Source: Variimorphobacter saccharofermentans (GTDB lineage Bacteria > Bacillota > Clostridia > Lachnospirales > Lachnospiraceae). Taken from it: a stretch of DNA of 64,000 nt. Shown one piece after another: positions 18,821-28,303 of the stretch. Below the pieces are notes generated by a model. It did not search any database and had not been told where the DNA came from. It saw only the letters and a list, made by a program, of their open reading frames with translations. Each line of letters begins with the position of its first letter. Positions within the stretch are counted from its first letter, which is position 1. The stretch spans positions 1,362,001 through 1,426,000 of the forward strand of contig NZ_JACEGA010000001.1 in the NCBI RefSeq assembly GCF_014174405.1. The letters run 5' to 3'. The position numbers and the translations under genes are program-made.

Positions 18821-20014
18821 ATGTTAAATAAAAAGTCAGTTGATGATATTAATGTAAAAGGTAAAAGAGTATTAGTTCGTTGTGATTTTAATGTTCCTTT
18901 ACAAGAAGGTAAGATTACCGATGAGAATCGTCTTGTACAGGCCCTTCCTACAATTAAGAAATTAATTAAAGACGGAGGAAAGGTTATTCTCTGCTCACAT
19001 CTTGGTAAACCGAAGGGTGAGCCCAAGCCGGAATTATCTTTAGCTCCTGTGGCTGTGAGATTGGCTGAATTATTAGGACAAGAAGTTAAGTTTGCAAAGG
19101 ACGATAATGTAGTTGGTGCAAATGCAAAAGCAGCAGTGGAAGCTATGAAAGAAGGCGAGGTAGTTCTTCTTGAGAATACCCGTTACAGAATAGAAGAGAC
19201 TAAGAATGTAGATACTTTCAGCGAAGAATTAGCTTCACTTTGTGATGTGTTTGTAAATGATGCGTTTGGTACAGCACATAGAGCACATTGCTCCAATGTT
19301 GGTATAACCAAATATGTAGATACCTGTGTTGTTGGATATCTGATGCAGAAGGAAATTGAGTTCTTAGGTAATGCAGTTAATAATCCAAAGAGACCATTTG
19401 TTGCTATTTTAGGAGGATCCAAGGTATCCAGTAAGATTTCCGTAATTGATAATCTTCTTGATAAGGTTGATACCTTAATCATTGGTGGAGGTATGGCTTA
19501 TACCTTCATGAAAGCTATGGGTGAAGAAGTTGGTAAATCCCTTTTAGAGGAAGATTACTTAGATTATGCAAAACAAATGATGGAAAAGGCAGAGAAGAAG
19601 GGAGTTAAATTACTAATCCCTGTAGATACGGTTGTAGCACAGGAATTCAAAAATGATACTCCATTCAAAACGGTTGGTCGCGGTGGAATCGAGCCTGATT
19701 GGGAAGGTCTTGATATCGGTGAGATGACTCGTGAGCTTTATGCAAATGCAATCAAAGATGCTAAGACGGTTGTATGGAATGGACCGATGGGTGTATTCGA
19801 ATTACCTAATTTTGCAGCTGGTACCATCGCTGTAGCCAAAGCTCTTGCAGAGATTGATGCTACAACTATTATTGGTGGTGGAGATTCAGCGGCAGCAGTT
19901 AATACCTTAGGCTTTGGAGATAAGATGACCCACATCTCTACTGGTGGTGGTGCATCCCTCGAGTTCCTGGAAGGAAAAGAACTTCCTGGTGTTGCTGCAG
20001 CTAACGATAAATAA
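18821..20014 (+). CDS. pgk: Phosphoglycerate kinase
   Basis: A 397-residue glycolytic kinase transferring phosphate from 1,3-bisphosphoglycerate to [20 protein letters not shown] and [12 protein letters not shown] give the N-domain substrate site, and WNGPMGVFE and [12 protein letters not shown] give the C-domain nucleotide site. The start at 18821 follows AAAGGAG at a good distance. An in-frame ATG at 18752 would add 23 unrelated residues and lacks a ribosome site, so it is not used. It follows gap by 212 bp and precedes tpiA. Confidence 0.97.
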   Translation: MLNKKSVDDINVKGKRVLVRCDFNVPLQEGKITDENRLVQALPTIKKLIKDGGKVILCSHLGKPKGEPKPELSLAPVAVRLAELLGQEVKFAKDDNVVGANAKAAVEAMKEGEVVLLENTRYRIEETKNVDTFSEELASLCDVFVNDAFGTAHRAHCSNVGITKYVDTCVVGYLMQKEIEFLGNAVNNPKRPFVAILGGSKVSSKISVIDNLLDKVDTLIIGGGMAYTFMKAMGEEVGKSLLEEDYLDYAKQMMEKAEKKGVKLLIPVDTVVAQEFKNDTPFKTVGRGGIEPDWEGLDIGEMTRELYANAIKDAKTVVWNGPMGVFELPNFAAGTIAVAKALAEIDATTIIGGGDSAAAVNTLGFGDKMTHISTGGGASLEFLEGKELPGVAAANDK

Positions 20015-20041
20015 TGAATAATTGAATTATTATTAATAAGA

Positions 20042-20094
20042 TGTAGCAAGCTTTCTTCAAAGTATTGTTGATTTTCAGAGGAAAGCTTGCTACA
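20042..20094 (+). terminator. 14-bp perfect hairpin after pgk
   Basis: TGTAGCAAGCTTTC (20042-20055) pairs perfectly with GAAAGCTTGCTACA (20081-20094) around a 25-nt loop. There is no T run, so it may be an RNA-stabilising or processing hairpin between pgk and tpiA rather than a terminator. Confidence 0.6.
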
Positions 20095-20239
20095 ATCTAG
20101 TAAGACGAAATTATAGAAATGATTGTTTTATAATGAGATCATTTACTAGATAGATTTTATTAGGATGAACGTCTTGCTTTATCGGGACTGTTGCAATATA
20201 AAGCAACAAGAATCGCAGGTAATGAATAGGAGGATTAAT

Positions 20240-20986
20240 ATGCGTAGAAAAATAATTGCAGGAAACTGGAAAATGAATAAAACACCGGCTGAAACAGTTG
20301 CTCTTATTAATGAATTAAAGCCTTTGGTTGTTACAGAGGACGCTGATGTTGTATTCTGTGTTCCGGCGGTATCCTTAACAACCGCTTTGGACGCTGCTAA
20401 GGGAACGAACATTCAAATCGGTGCTCAGAATATGTATTTTGAGGAGAGTGGCGCATATACAGGTGAGATCGCACCCAATATGTTAACCAGCATTGGAGTT
20501 AAGTATGTTATTATTGGTCACTCTGAAAGAAGAGAGTATTTTGCAGAAACAGACGAAACAGTAAATAAAAAGGTATTAAAAGCGTTTGAACATAATTTAA
20601 CACCTATCATCTGCTGTGGTGAGTCCTTAAAGCAGAGAGAACAAGGTATAACAATTGATTTTATTCGTCAGCAGATTAAAATCGCATTCTTAAATGTTAC
20701 TTCAGAGCAGGCAAAGAAAGCGGTAATTGCTTACGAACCTATCTGGGCAATCGGAACTGGTAAGGTTGCAACAACAGAACAGGCAGAAGAGGTATGCAAG
20801 GCAATCCGTGAATGCATCGCTGAGATCTATGATGCAGCTACTGCTGCAGCTATCCGTATTCAATATGGTGGCAGTGTTACCGCAGCTAGTGCAGCGGATT
20901 TATTCTCACAACCAGATATTGATGGTGGTTTAGTAGGCGGCGCAAGTTTGAAAGCAGATTTCGGAAAAATCGTTAATTATAAGTAA
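20240..20986 (+). CDS. tpiA: Triosephosphate isomerase
   Basis: A 248-residue barrel enzyme interconverting dihydroxyacetone phosphate and glyceraldehyde-3-phosphate. The catalytic residues are Lys11 (AGNWKMNK), His94 (IIGHSERR) and Glu166 ([11 protein letters not shown]); the phosphate loop GGSV and the closing GGLVGGASL are present. The start at 20240 follows AGGAGG. An open frame from 20165 would add 25 residues before the conserved RRKIIAGNW start and is rejected. It lies in the glycolytic series between pgk and gpmI. Confidence 0.98.
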   Translation: MRRKIIAGNWKMNKTPAETVALINELKPLVVTEDADVVFCVPAVSLTTALDAAKGTNIQIGAQNMYFEESGAYTGEIAPNMLTSIGVKYVIIGHSERREYFAETDETVNKKVLKAFEHNLTPIICCGESLKQREQGITIDFIRQQIKIAFLNVTSEQAKKAVIAYEPIWAIGTGKVATTEQAEEVCKAIRECIAEIYDAATAAAIRIQYGGSVTAASAADLFSQPDIDGGLVGGASLKADFGKIVNYK

Positions 20987-20992
20987 TTAGGG

Positions 20993-21073
20993 GAGCTGTT
21001 TCAAATTAATCCTATGCTGTGAGGGAATTAGAAAGAGAACTGAGCAGCATGTATTCAAGCTTTGAAACAGCTC
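20993..21073 (+). terminator. Long hairpin after tpiA, GCTGTT-type ends
   Basis: GAGCTGTTTCAAA (20993-21005) pairs perfectly with TTTGAAACAGCTC (21061-21073). An inner ATGCTG/CAGCAT pair lies within. Only a short pyrimidine stretch follows. The ends resemble the GGCTGTT/AACAGCC ends of the elements at 10550 and 23027, but the interior is unrelated. Confidence 0.6.
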
Positions 21074-21163
21074 TACTTTATAAAATAAGTTGGGATAGTT
21101 ACCTTTTATAGGGTGCATAATCTTATAGAAGGTTTATGAAATAGATTGTAAAGGAGTAAGATT

Positions 21164-22705
21164 ATGAGTAAAAAACCTACAGTTTTAATGATATTAGATG
21201 GATATGGTTTAAATGAGAAAAAAGAGGCGAATGCAATTGCAGAAGCAAAAACTCCTGTCATGGATCGTCTGATGAAGGAGTATCCTTTTGTGAAAGGAAA
21301 TGCCAGCGGTATGGCAGTTGGTCTTCCAGATGGTCAGATGGGTAACTCCGAAGTTGGTCATATCAATATGGGCGCAGGAAGAATTGTATATCAGGAATTA
21401 ACGAGAATTACCAAAGAAATACAGGATGGTGATTTCTTTGAAAATGCAGCTTTATTAGCAGCAATTGATAATTGTAAGAGAAATGGATCCGACTTGCATT
21501 TATACGGATTGCTTTCCGATGGTGGTGTACACAGCCATAATACTCATTTGTATGCTCTTCTCGAGCTTGCTAAGAAGCAGGGATTATCCAATGTATATGT
21601 TCATGCTTTTCTTGATGGTCGTGATACTCCTCCGGCATCTGGAAAGGAATTTGTTGAGCAGTTATGGGAGCAAATGAAAATTACTGGTGTAGGTAAAATC
21701 GCAACTGTTATGGGACGCTATTATGCAATGGATCGTGATAACCGTTGGGATCGTGTTGAAAAAGCATATCGAGCTATGGTATACGGTGAGGGTGAAACAG
21801 CAGAAAGTGGTGTGTTAGCCGTTCAGAACTCTTATGATAATGAGAAGTTTGATGAGTTTGTAATTCCTACGGTTGTGATGGAAAATGGTAAGCCTGTTGC
21901 TACCATAAAGGATAAAGATTCTATCATTTTCTTCAACTTTAGACCGGATAGAGCAAGAGAAATTACAAGGGCATTCTGTGATGACGAGTTTACAGGATTT
22001 GACCGTGGAGAAAGACTTCAGTTAACCTATGTATGTTTTTCCGAATATGATATCACCATTCCGAATAAAATTGTGGCATTCCATAAGATATCAATTGATA
22101 ATACATTCGGTCAGTTCCTGGCTGCAAATCATAAAACCCAGCTTCGTCTGGCCGAAACTGAGAAATATGCTCATGTTACCTTCTTCTTTAATGCTGGCGT
22201 AGAAGTTCCCAATGAGGGAGAGGATCGTATTCTGGTGAATTCACCAAAGGTTGCTACCTACGATTTGCAACCGGAGATGAGCGCTTTCCAGGTAGCGGAT
22301 CATTTGGTTGAAGCAATCAAGTCCCAGAAATATGATGTGATTGTTGTGAACTTTGCGAACCCTGATATGGTAGGACATACCGGTATAGAAGAGGCGGCAA
22401 TAAAAGCAATTGAAGCAGTGGATCAATGTGTGGGAAGAGCAGTTGATGCATTATTATCCGTTGATGGACAGATGTTTATCTGCGCAGATCATGGTAATGC
22501 TGAACAGTTGGTCGATTATACAACGAATGAACCATTTACAGCCCATACAACTAACCCTGTTCCTTTTATCCTGGTGAACTATGATAAGAATTATACCTTG
22601 GCGGAAGGTGGATGTCTTGCGGACATTATCCCTACCCTGATTGAAATGATGGGTATGGTGAAGCCAGAGCAGATGACTGGTAAGTCCCTGCTATTGAAAA
22701 AATAG
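21164..22705 (+). CDS. gpmI: 2,3-bisphosphoglycerate-independent phosphoglycerate mutase
   Basis: A 513-residue Mn-dependent mutase of the alkaline-phosphatase superfamily that interconverts 3- and 2-phosphoglycerate. Asp12 (MILDGYGL) and the phosphorylated Ser62 (GNSEVGHINMGAGR) are in their usual places. HAFLDGRDTPP, FFNFRPDRAREITRA, NFANPDMVGHTG and CADHGNAEQL supply the other metal and substrate ligands. Length is standard. AAAGGAG precedes the ATG. It follows tpiA; no enolase gene follows, unlike in many Firmicutes. Confidence 0.98.
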   Translation: MSKKPTVLMILDGYGLNEKKEANAIAEAKTPVMDRLMKEYPFVKGNASGMAVGLPDGQMGNSEVGHINMGAGRIVYQELTRITKEIQDGDFFENAALLAAIDNCKRNGSDLHLYGLLSDGGVHSHNTHLYALLELAKKQGLSNVYVHAFLDGRDTPPASGKEFVEQLWEQMKITGVGKIATVMGRYYAMDRDNRWDRVEKAYRAMVYGEGETAESGVLAVQNSYDNEKFDEFVIPTVVMENGKPVATIKDKDSIIFFNFRPDRAREITRAFCDDEFTGFDRGERLQLTYVCFSEYDITIPNKIVAFHKISIDNTFGQFLAANHKTQLRLAETEKYAHVTFFFNAGVEVPNEGEDRILVNSPKVATYDLQPEMSAFQVADHLVEAIKSQKYDVIVVNFANPDMVGHTGIEEAAIKAIEAVDQCVGRAVDALLSVDGQMFICADHGNAEQLVDYTTNEPFTAHTTNPVPFILVNYDKNYTLAEGGCLADIIPTLIEMMGMVKPEQMTGKSLLLKK

Positions 22706-22706
22706 G

Positions 22707-22735
22707 TTGAAATAATTATTATTGTATGATAGAAT
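22707..22735 (+). promoter_or_regulatory. SigA-type promoter of secG
   Basis: TTGAAA (22707-22712), 17-bp spacer, TAGAAT (22730-22735), starting 2 bp after the gpmI stop and 26 bp before secG. Confidence 0.65.
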
Positions 22736-22760
22736 TGACTTTAGTTTTTAGGAGGTGTAG

Positions 22761-23006
22761 ATGATGGGTACGCTTAGAGTTATCACTCAAATCATATATA
22801 TTCTGATTTGCATAGCATTGACAGTATTAGTGTTAAAGCAAGAAGGAAAAGGTGATGGTTTATCAGGTGCTATTACCGGTGCTGCGAGTGAGACATATTG
22901 GAGTAAGAATAAAGGCCGTTCCTTAGAAGGAACCATGGAGACAGCAACTAAGGTATTAGCTGGCGCATTTATTGTTTTATCTGTAGTATTGAATTTGAAT
23001 TGGTAA
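22761..23006 (+). CDS. secG: Preprotein translocase subunit SecG
   Basis: An 81-residue small membrane protein of the SecYEG channel. Two hydrophobic helices (about residues 4-22 and 61-79) flank a cytoplasmic loop with LKQEGKGDGLSGAI and the variable SETYWSKNKGRSLEG. GGAGG lies 5-8 bp upstream, so either of the two adjacent ATGs could be used. The order secG-rnr-smpB is conserved in Firmicutes and supports the call. Confidence 0.93.
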   Translation: MMGTLRVITQIIYILICIALTVLVLKQEGKGDGLSGAITGAASETYWSKNKGRSLEGTMETATKVLAGAFIVLSVVLNLNW

Positions 23007-23026
23007 TAAATAAGTAGATTTAAAAA

Positions 23027-23210
23027 GGCTGTTACAGAATATATACAGGGATTATGACTTACCATAATGCACTGTCGGGAGAACATGTTGCTGTGTTTAG
23101 TATGTCTTAGTCGAACATTTATGTTTGCCTGAGACATACTGAACCAGTAATATGTCCTACCGTCTGTGTGAGGTAAGTCATAATCCCTGTTGTTACATTC
23201 TACAACAGCC
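23027..23210. repeat. 184-bp long-hairpin intergenic element, copy B
   Basis: GGCTGTT (23027-23033) pairs with AACAGCC (23204-23210). A perfect 18-bp arm (23046-23063 with 23172-23189) and a third arm, AGTATGTCT with AGACATACT, lie inside. It matches copy A (10550-10732) in the unpaired segments and in the inner half of the main arm (ATGACTTACC), while the outer half of the arm differs on both sides in a complementary way. A run of seven T follows. It fills most of the 322-bp gap between secG and rnr. Confidence 0.85.
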
Positions 23211-23328
23211 TTTTTTTAAATTCTTATTTTAAAAAAAGCAATATATGGTATACTAATAATAGACTTGCATATAAGTCAAGTTGATGCAACAACTAGAATA
23301 TTATTAGGACATCATAATAGGAGTAAAT

Positions 23329-25464
23329 ATGAAATTAAATGAAGAATTAGAAAGCAAAAGTACTATGCTACTCGAGCTATTTACAAATAAGGATTACAAA
23401 CCATTACGGTTTAAAGAATTAGTCGGGCTTTTACAGGTTCCAAGAGGGGCAAAGCATGAATTAAAGATCGTCTTGGACCAGTTAATCGCACAGGGAAAGA
23501 TTATTCTGGATGCTCAGGGACGATATCGCATTCCCGGAGATGATATTCGGGTTGGTACTTTTTCTGGAACTCAAAAAGGATTTGGTTTTGTAATCCTTGA
23601 GGGAGAGGATGAGGATATCTTTATTCCCGGTGATTCTACCAAAGGAGCTCTTCACGGTGACAAAGTAATGATCACAATAAAAGAGGAACAGACGGGCAGA
23701 AGAAAAGAAGGAGCCATTATTAATATTGTAGAACGAGGTAAGAATGAAATTGTCGGTACCTTTGAGAAGGGCAAGAATTTTGGATTCGTGGTTCCGGATA
23801 ATCAAAAGTTCGGTAAGGATATCTTTATACCGAAGGAGCATACCAAGGGAGCGGTCAATGGTCATAAGGTTGTTGTTAGGATAACCAATTATGGAGATGC
23901 TACAATGAGTCCGGAGGGAAAGGTGATTGAAATCATTGGGCATATAAATGATCCCGGTGTGGATATTATGTCTGTTGTAAGGGCATATGATCTTCCAGTT
24001 GACTTTCCTGAGGATGTGATGAGAATATTAGATAATGTTCCTGAAGAGATAGACCAGAAAGAGATTGCAAACCGGCTTGATATTCGTGATCTTCAGACTG
24101 TTACTATAGATGGTGAGGATGCTAAGGATCTGGATGATGCTATTTCAATTTCCAAGGAAGGCGATCTCTATCATTTGGGTGTTCATATTGCTGATGTAAC
24201 TCACTATGTAAAGGAGGGCGCGGTACTGGATCGGGAAGCATTGAAACGCGGAACCAGTGTATACTTAGTAGACCGTGTAATTCCCATGCTGCCACATAAG
24301 CTATCTAATGGTATATGCTCCTTGAATCCGGGAGTGGACCGATTGGCATTAAGCTGTTTCATGGATATTGATCAGAAAGGAACAGTGGTTGGCCATAGGA
24401 TTGCTGAAACAGTCATAAGGTCGGACCGACGTATGACCTATACCAATGTTGCGAAGATTATCGAAGATAGTGATGAGGAAGTTATAAAGGAATATGAGGA
24501 TCTGGTACCGATGTTTCGTCTGATGCAGGAACTTGCTGAGGTATTAAGGGAACGGCGACATAAGAGAGGAGCTATCAACTTTGATTTTCCTGAGAGTAAG
24601 ATCATTGTTGATAAGAATGGAAAACCGGTTGAGATTAAGCCCTATGAGAGAAATAAGGCAACTAAGATTATCGAAGAGTTTATGTTGATTGCAAACGAGA
24701 CAGTTGCAGAGGACTTTTTCTGGCAGGAGATACCGTTTCTTTACCGTACCCACGATAATCCGGACGATGAGAAGATTAAGAAGCTGGCCATCTTTATTCA
24801 TAATTTTGGTTATAGTATGAAGATTGGACAGGAGGAAATCCATCCCAAGGAATTACAGAAGCTATTAGTGAAGATAGAGGATACACCAGAAGAGGCATTA
24901 ATCAGCCGGTTGACGCTTCGCTCCATGAAGCAGGCAAAGTATACGGTTGCAAACACCGGACATTTTGGCTTGTCTGCAAAATATTATTGCCATTTTACAT
25001 CACCCATCAGACGTTATCCGGATTTGCAGATTCATCGGATAATTAAAGAAAACCTAAATGGAAAACTGGGAGAACAGAGGCAGCAGCATTATAGTAAGAT
25101 TCTCTTTGAGGTAGCGGAGCATTCCAGTAAGACGGAACGAAGAGCCGATGAAGCAGAGCGTGAGGTAGAAAAGCTGAAAAAGGTAGAATATATGATGGAG
25201 CACATCGGGGAAACCTTTGAAGGCGTTATATCTGGCATTACCTCTTGGGGAATGTATGTAGAACTGCCCAATACCATTGAGGGAATGGTACGTGTAACGG
25301 AGATGAAGGATGATTATTATTTTTATGATGAAGAACGATATCAAATGGTGGGTGAGCACACCAAGAAAGTATACAAATTAGGGCAAAAAGTCATAGTAGA
25401 GGTTATTAATGCAGATAAATTACTGCGTACGATTGATTTTGCTCTGGTGGAGGTTGAAGAATAA
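23329..25464 (+). CDS. rnr: Ribonuclease R
   Basis: A 711-residue processive 3'-5' exoribonuclease able to degrade structured RNA. An N-terminal winged-helix region (about 1-65) is followed by two cold-shock domains (TFSGTQKGFGFVIL and FEKGKNFGFVVPDN, about 75-205). The catalytic RNB domain has the DGEDAKDLDDAISI acidic cluster, HIADVTHYV and the TSPIRRYPDLQIHR motif. A C-terminal S1 domain (about 625-705, FEGVISGITSWGMYVEL) closes the protein. AGGAG precedes the ATG. It sits between secG and smpB and abuts smpB with no gap; RNase R and SmpB cooperate in trans-translation quality control. Confidence 0.97.
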   Translation: MKLNEELESKSTMLLELFTNKDYKPLRFKELVGLLQVPRGAKHELKIVLDQLIAQGKIILDAQGRYRIPGDDIRVGTFSGTQKGFGFVILEGEDEDIFIPGDSTKGALHGDKVMITIKEEQTGRRKEGAIINIVERGKNEIVGTFEKGKNFGFVVPDNQKFGKDIFIPKEHTKGAVNGHKVVVRITNYGDATMSPEGKVIEIIGHINDPGVDIMSVVRAYDLPVDFPEDVMRILDNVPEEIDQKEIANRLDIRDLQTVTIDGEDAKDLDDAISISKEGDLYHLGVHIADVTHYVKEGAVLDREALKRGTSVYLVDRVIPMLPHKLSNGICSLNPGVDRLALSCFMDIDQKGTVVGHRIAETVIRSDRRMTYTNVAKIIEDSDEEVIKEYEDLVPMFRLMQELAEVLRERRHKRGAINFDFPESKIIVDKNGKPVEIKPYERNKATKIIEEFMLIANETVAEDFFWQEIPFLYRTHDNPDDEKIKKLAIFIHNFGYSMKIGQEEIHPKELQKLLVKIEDTPEEALISRLTLRSMKQAKYTVANTGHFGLSAKYYCHFTSPIRRYPDLQIHRIIKENLNGKLGEQRQQHYSKILFEVAEHSSKTERRADEAEREVEKLKKVEYMMEHIGETFEGVISGITSWGMYVELPNTIEGMVRVTEMKDDYYFYDEERYQMVGEHTKKVYKLGQKVIVEVINADKLLRTIDFALVEVEE

Positions 25465-25929
25465 GTGGGGGAAAATATTAAACTGATAGCCAACAATAAA
25501 AAGGCTTATTTTGATTATTTTATCGAGGATAAGTATGAGGCTGGTATTGCATTACATGGAACGGAGGTCAAATCTCTCCGTATGGGAAAATGTAGTATAA
25601 AGGAATCCTTCCTTCGGATTGAAAACGGGGAGGTATATATCTACAATATGCACATCAGCCCCTATGAAAAGGGAAATATTTTTAATAAGGATCCCTTAAG
25701 GGTACGAAAGCTTTTGCTTCATAAATACGAGATCAATAAGATTAATGGACAGCTGGTGCAAAAGGGATATACCCTGATTCCACTACAGATATATTTTAAG
25801 GGAAGCATTGTAAAGCTGGAGATTGGTCTGGCACGTGGTAAAAAGCTTTATGATAAGCGACAAGACATTGCGAAGAAGGATCAACGAAGAGAAGCAGAAA
25901 AGGATTTCAAGGTAAAGAATTTGTATTAA
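25465..25929 (+). CDS. smpB: tmRNA-binding protein SmpB
   Basis: A 154-residue partner of tmRNA in ribosome rescue. [24 protein letters not shown] and [12 protein letters not shown] are the standard N-terminal motifs, and the C-terminal tail ([18 protein letters not shown]) is the part that enters the mRNA channel. The start is GTG at 25465, the base after the rnr stop, which indicates translational coupling. The ssrA gene is not adjacent; it lies 10.3 kb downstream at 36272. Confidence 0.97.
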   Translation: MGENIKLIANNKKAYFDYFIEDKYEAGIALHGTEVKSLRMGKCSIKESFLRIENGEVYIYNMHISPYEKGNIFNKDPLRVRKLLLHKYEINKINGQLVQKGYTLIPLQIYFKGSIVKLEIGLARGKKLYDKRQDIAKKDQRREAEKDFKVKNLY

Positions 25930-25956
25930 GTGAGATAGAGATATACATTCTCAGGG

Positions 25957-26003
25957 AGCCTGCTGAAGGAGAACGAAATGTACTTAATCAGCAGGCTTCT
26001 TTT
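25957..26003 (+). terminator. Rho-independent terminator after smpB
   Basis: AGCCTGCTGA (25957-25966) pairs perfectly with TCAGCAGGCT (25988-25997), followed by TCTTTT. It ends the secG-rnr-smpB transcript. Confidence 0.85.
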
Positions 26004-26070
26004 ATATTGAATGATAAAAGAATTCAAATGTAATATATATTGAAGCAATAATTGGACTGGATAGAGAGTA

Positions 26071-26604
26071 CTATCTTAGGGGTCGATATAGTTCGTAGTA
26101 GCCTTGAGGATATCCACAGATCGGGCATATATCCGGAGCACACAAACCACTTAGAATATTGCCACAGCCTAGGCAGACCCATAAAGTTTCATTCGGTTTA
26201 CAGAATAGTTCATTGTTTTGAATCTCGGTAATCAGAGTCTGGAAGGTATAATTATGATTCAGCTTTATATTAGCAATTCCACTGAATAAAGAAGCGATAT
26301 CTGTATAGCCTTCTTCATTAGCAATACGTGCAAAATCTCGATATAGACTACTTTCTTCAAGTTCGTAATTGCTGGACTCCCCAAGATTTTGTAACGTAGT
26401 GGGAGTGCCGCCATTTAGAATATTACGTAGTCTTTCCGCTACGAACTGTTCATTTCTTGACGCTGTATTAAAAATAAAGCTTATCTCCATTAGAACATCC
26501 TGGTTGGCTTTTTTGCTGAACAGCCCATATTTTGCATTAGCCCGTAATGCATCTTCATAAGCTATTTGCAGATTCGCATAGGTTCTGCTTGATTGAAAGT
26601 CCAT
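26071..26604 (-). CDS. Rubrerythrin-like protein with degenerate di-iron site
   Basis: A 177-residue protein with rubrerythrin layout: a four-helix ferritin-like part (about 1-135) and a C-terminal rubredoxin-like knuckle (CLGCG... CPICGYPQGYYEL). Rubrerythrins normally detoxify peroxide. Aligned by eye, most iron ligands are changed: the helix-1 Glu is Ala (DALRAN), the helix-2 ExxH reads EQFV, the third-helix Glu is Ser, and the last-helix ExxH reads KLNH. Cys pairs for one metal in the knuckle remain. Peroxidase activity is therefore doubtful and an electron-transfer or structural role is possible. GGGGAG upstream supports the start at 26604. It is monocistronic, convergent with smpB. Confidence 0.75.
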   Translation of the reverse strand: MDFQSSRTYANLQIAYEDALRANAKYGLFSKKANQDVLMEISFIFNTASRNEQFVAERLRNILNGGTPTTLQNLGESSNYELEESSLYRDFARIANEEGYTDIASLFSGIANIKLNHNYTFQTLITEIQNNELFCKPNETLWVCLGCGNILSGLCAPDICPICGYPQGYYELYRPLR

Positions 26605-26858
26605 AATACTCCCCTTTTCATAATGACTTTATATGGATAACATCTCAGTCAATTATCATATTACTATCTAACTAAAATATATGAATCTCTCTTACGCATT
26701 ATGTGAAAAACAATAATCCAGATTGACATGGGAAAAAGTGATTTCAATAATTTGCTAATGATTACAATACTTATTTAAATATCATTATTTGATTGCATCC
26801 ATACTAGTGGAGAAGAAAATTAACTTGTAAGCAAGGAAAGAGATGGGAGCTTTGTCCT

Positions 26859-28301
26859 CTATTGTAATGTGAAGCCAATTTCGCAGCCTTTGTTATTACC
26901 ACTTTTGCAGTAGATGTCTCCTCCATGCTCCTGAATAATATACTTGCAAATGGATAACCCAAGACCTGAGCCGGGGACACTGGTGCTTCTGGATTTTTCG
27001 GCACGATAAAATTTGTCAAAAACATAAGGAATATCATCCGGACTGATGCCGATGCCATTATCCTTGACCTTGATGAGAATATATTTGTCCTCGCGCTCGG
27101 CCTCGATGATAATTTTTCCGTTCTGTCCGGAGTATTTAATACTATTATCTACCAGATTATAGATTACCTCAGTAATCCGTTTGGGATCGATAGTAACCAG
27201 CATATTAGGTAGTGTGGTAGAACGGGAAAACTCCAACCCATTTTGTCTGACATAGATCTCGATTTCATTCATCAGGGGCTCGAAGAAAGTGGGAAAGTAT
27301 ATTTCCTGGCGTACGATTTCTAATTGCATCAGTTGAGCATTGGAGTATTCCAGTAGTTCATTAATCATGCCAATTAGCAAGTCGGTTTTATTTAGTATAA
27401 TCTTAGCAAACTCTTCCTGTTGTTCAGGGGTTTTTGCTATCTGATCCCGTAGTCCTTCGCTATAAGCTTTAATCGTTGAAATCGGGGTTTTTAAATCATG
27501 GGACACACAGGAGATCAGTTCCTGTTGAGATTTCTTTAAGGCTTCTTCCTTGATTTGCTTGGCCTTTAATTCATCCCTCATTAATTCAAAAGCATAGGAT
27601 AGATCACCGACTTCATTCTCGTTTGCTGTTTTCCAATAAGTTCTAAGCACTTCCAGATCATAATTGCCGGATATAATCGCCTTTGCTGAAGCGCTGATTT
27701 CACGTAGTGGAGTCAGAATTCGGCGGTTACAGTAAATGGTTCGTGCAAATATGAGAAGAAGAGAAAGCAGAATACCAGAGAATAAGGGAAGGAAAATCTT
27801 CCATAATTGATCATGGATGGTGTTATGAATAACTATCTCATTTGGAATGAGGAAGACAACAAAACCTGATACAGCTCCGTTTTTTTGAAGAATAAAGCAT
27901 TCCTTTAATAAAGCATTCTCTTCTAATGCAAAGCTCTTGTCATACTGGAGCATTTCCTGGACATTAACGATATCGTTGACCTGATTCTTAAAAGGTGCTT
28001 CGCTGTATAATACCATACCATTCAGGTCAAATACCATAAAGGGATAGTTTCCAGATTTGTAGATACCTTGTTCTATCTGATATTTTTGCTCTGAGACTAC
28101 GAGTCTGACTTCATTGTCATAATGGTTAAAATCAGACGATAAATAGAGAGAAAGGGTTATAATCGTAGATATGATAAGAACGGCTGCAATCACAACAGCC
28201 GTAATAATATTAATTCTGAATAATCTATAGTTTTTCACTCTGATTGCTGTACCTTGATATTCATTGTTCATATCGTATGTAATCCCATTCCTATCCATCA
28301 T
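26859..28301 (-). CDS. Sensor histidine kinase
   Basis: A 480-residue membrane kinase. Transmembrane helices at about 30-54 and 168-188 enclose an extracellular sensor of about 110 residues. A HAMP-like linker (RRILTPLREISASAKAIISGNYDLEV) leads to the HisKA box with His268 in SHDLKTPI, then the ATPase domain with the N box VIYNLVDNSIKYS, DNGIGI, FDKFYRAE and GLGLSI. Its stop-to-start spacing to the upstream response regulator is 2 bp, so the two are co-transcribed and form one signalling pair. The stimulus is unknown; the adjacent ABC transporter suggests an envelope or antimicrobial-peptide stress. Confidence 0.92.
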   Translation of the reverse strand: MMDRNGITYDMNNEYQGTAIRVKNYRLFRINIITAVVIAAVLIISTIITLSLYLSSDFNHYDNEVRLVVSEQKYQIEQGIYKSGNYPFMVFDLNGMVLYSEAPFKNQVNDIVNVQEMLQYDKSFALEENALLKECFILQKNGAVSGFVVFLIPNEIVIHNTIHDQLWKIFLPLFSGILLSLLLIFARTIYCNRRILTPLREISASAKAIISGNYDLEVLRTYWKTANENEVGDLSYAFELMRDELKAKQIKEEALKKSQQELISCVSHDLKTPISTIKAYSEGLRDQIAKTPEQQEEFAKIILNKTDLLIGMINELLEYSNAQLMQLEIVRQEIYFPTFFEPLMNEIEIYVRQNGLEFSRSTTLPNMLVTIDPKRITEVIYNLVDNSIKYSGQNGKIIIEAEREDKYILIKVKDNGIGISPDDIPYVFDKFYRAEKSRSTSVPGSGLGLSICKYIIQEHGGDIYCKSGNNKGCEIGFTLQ

Positions 28302-28303
28302 TT

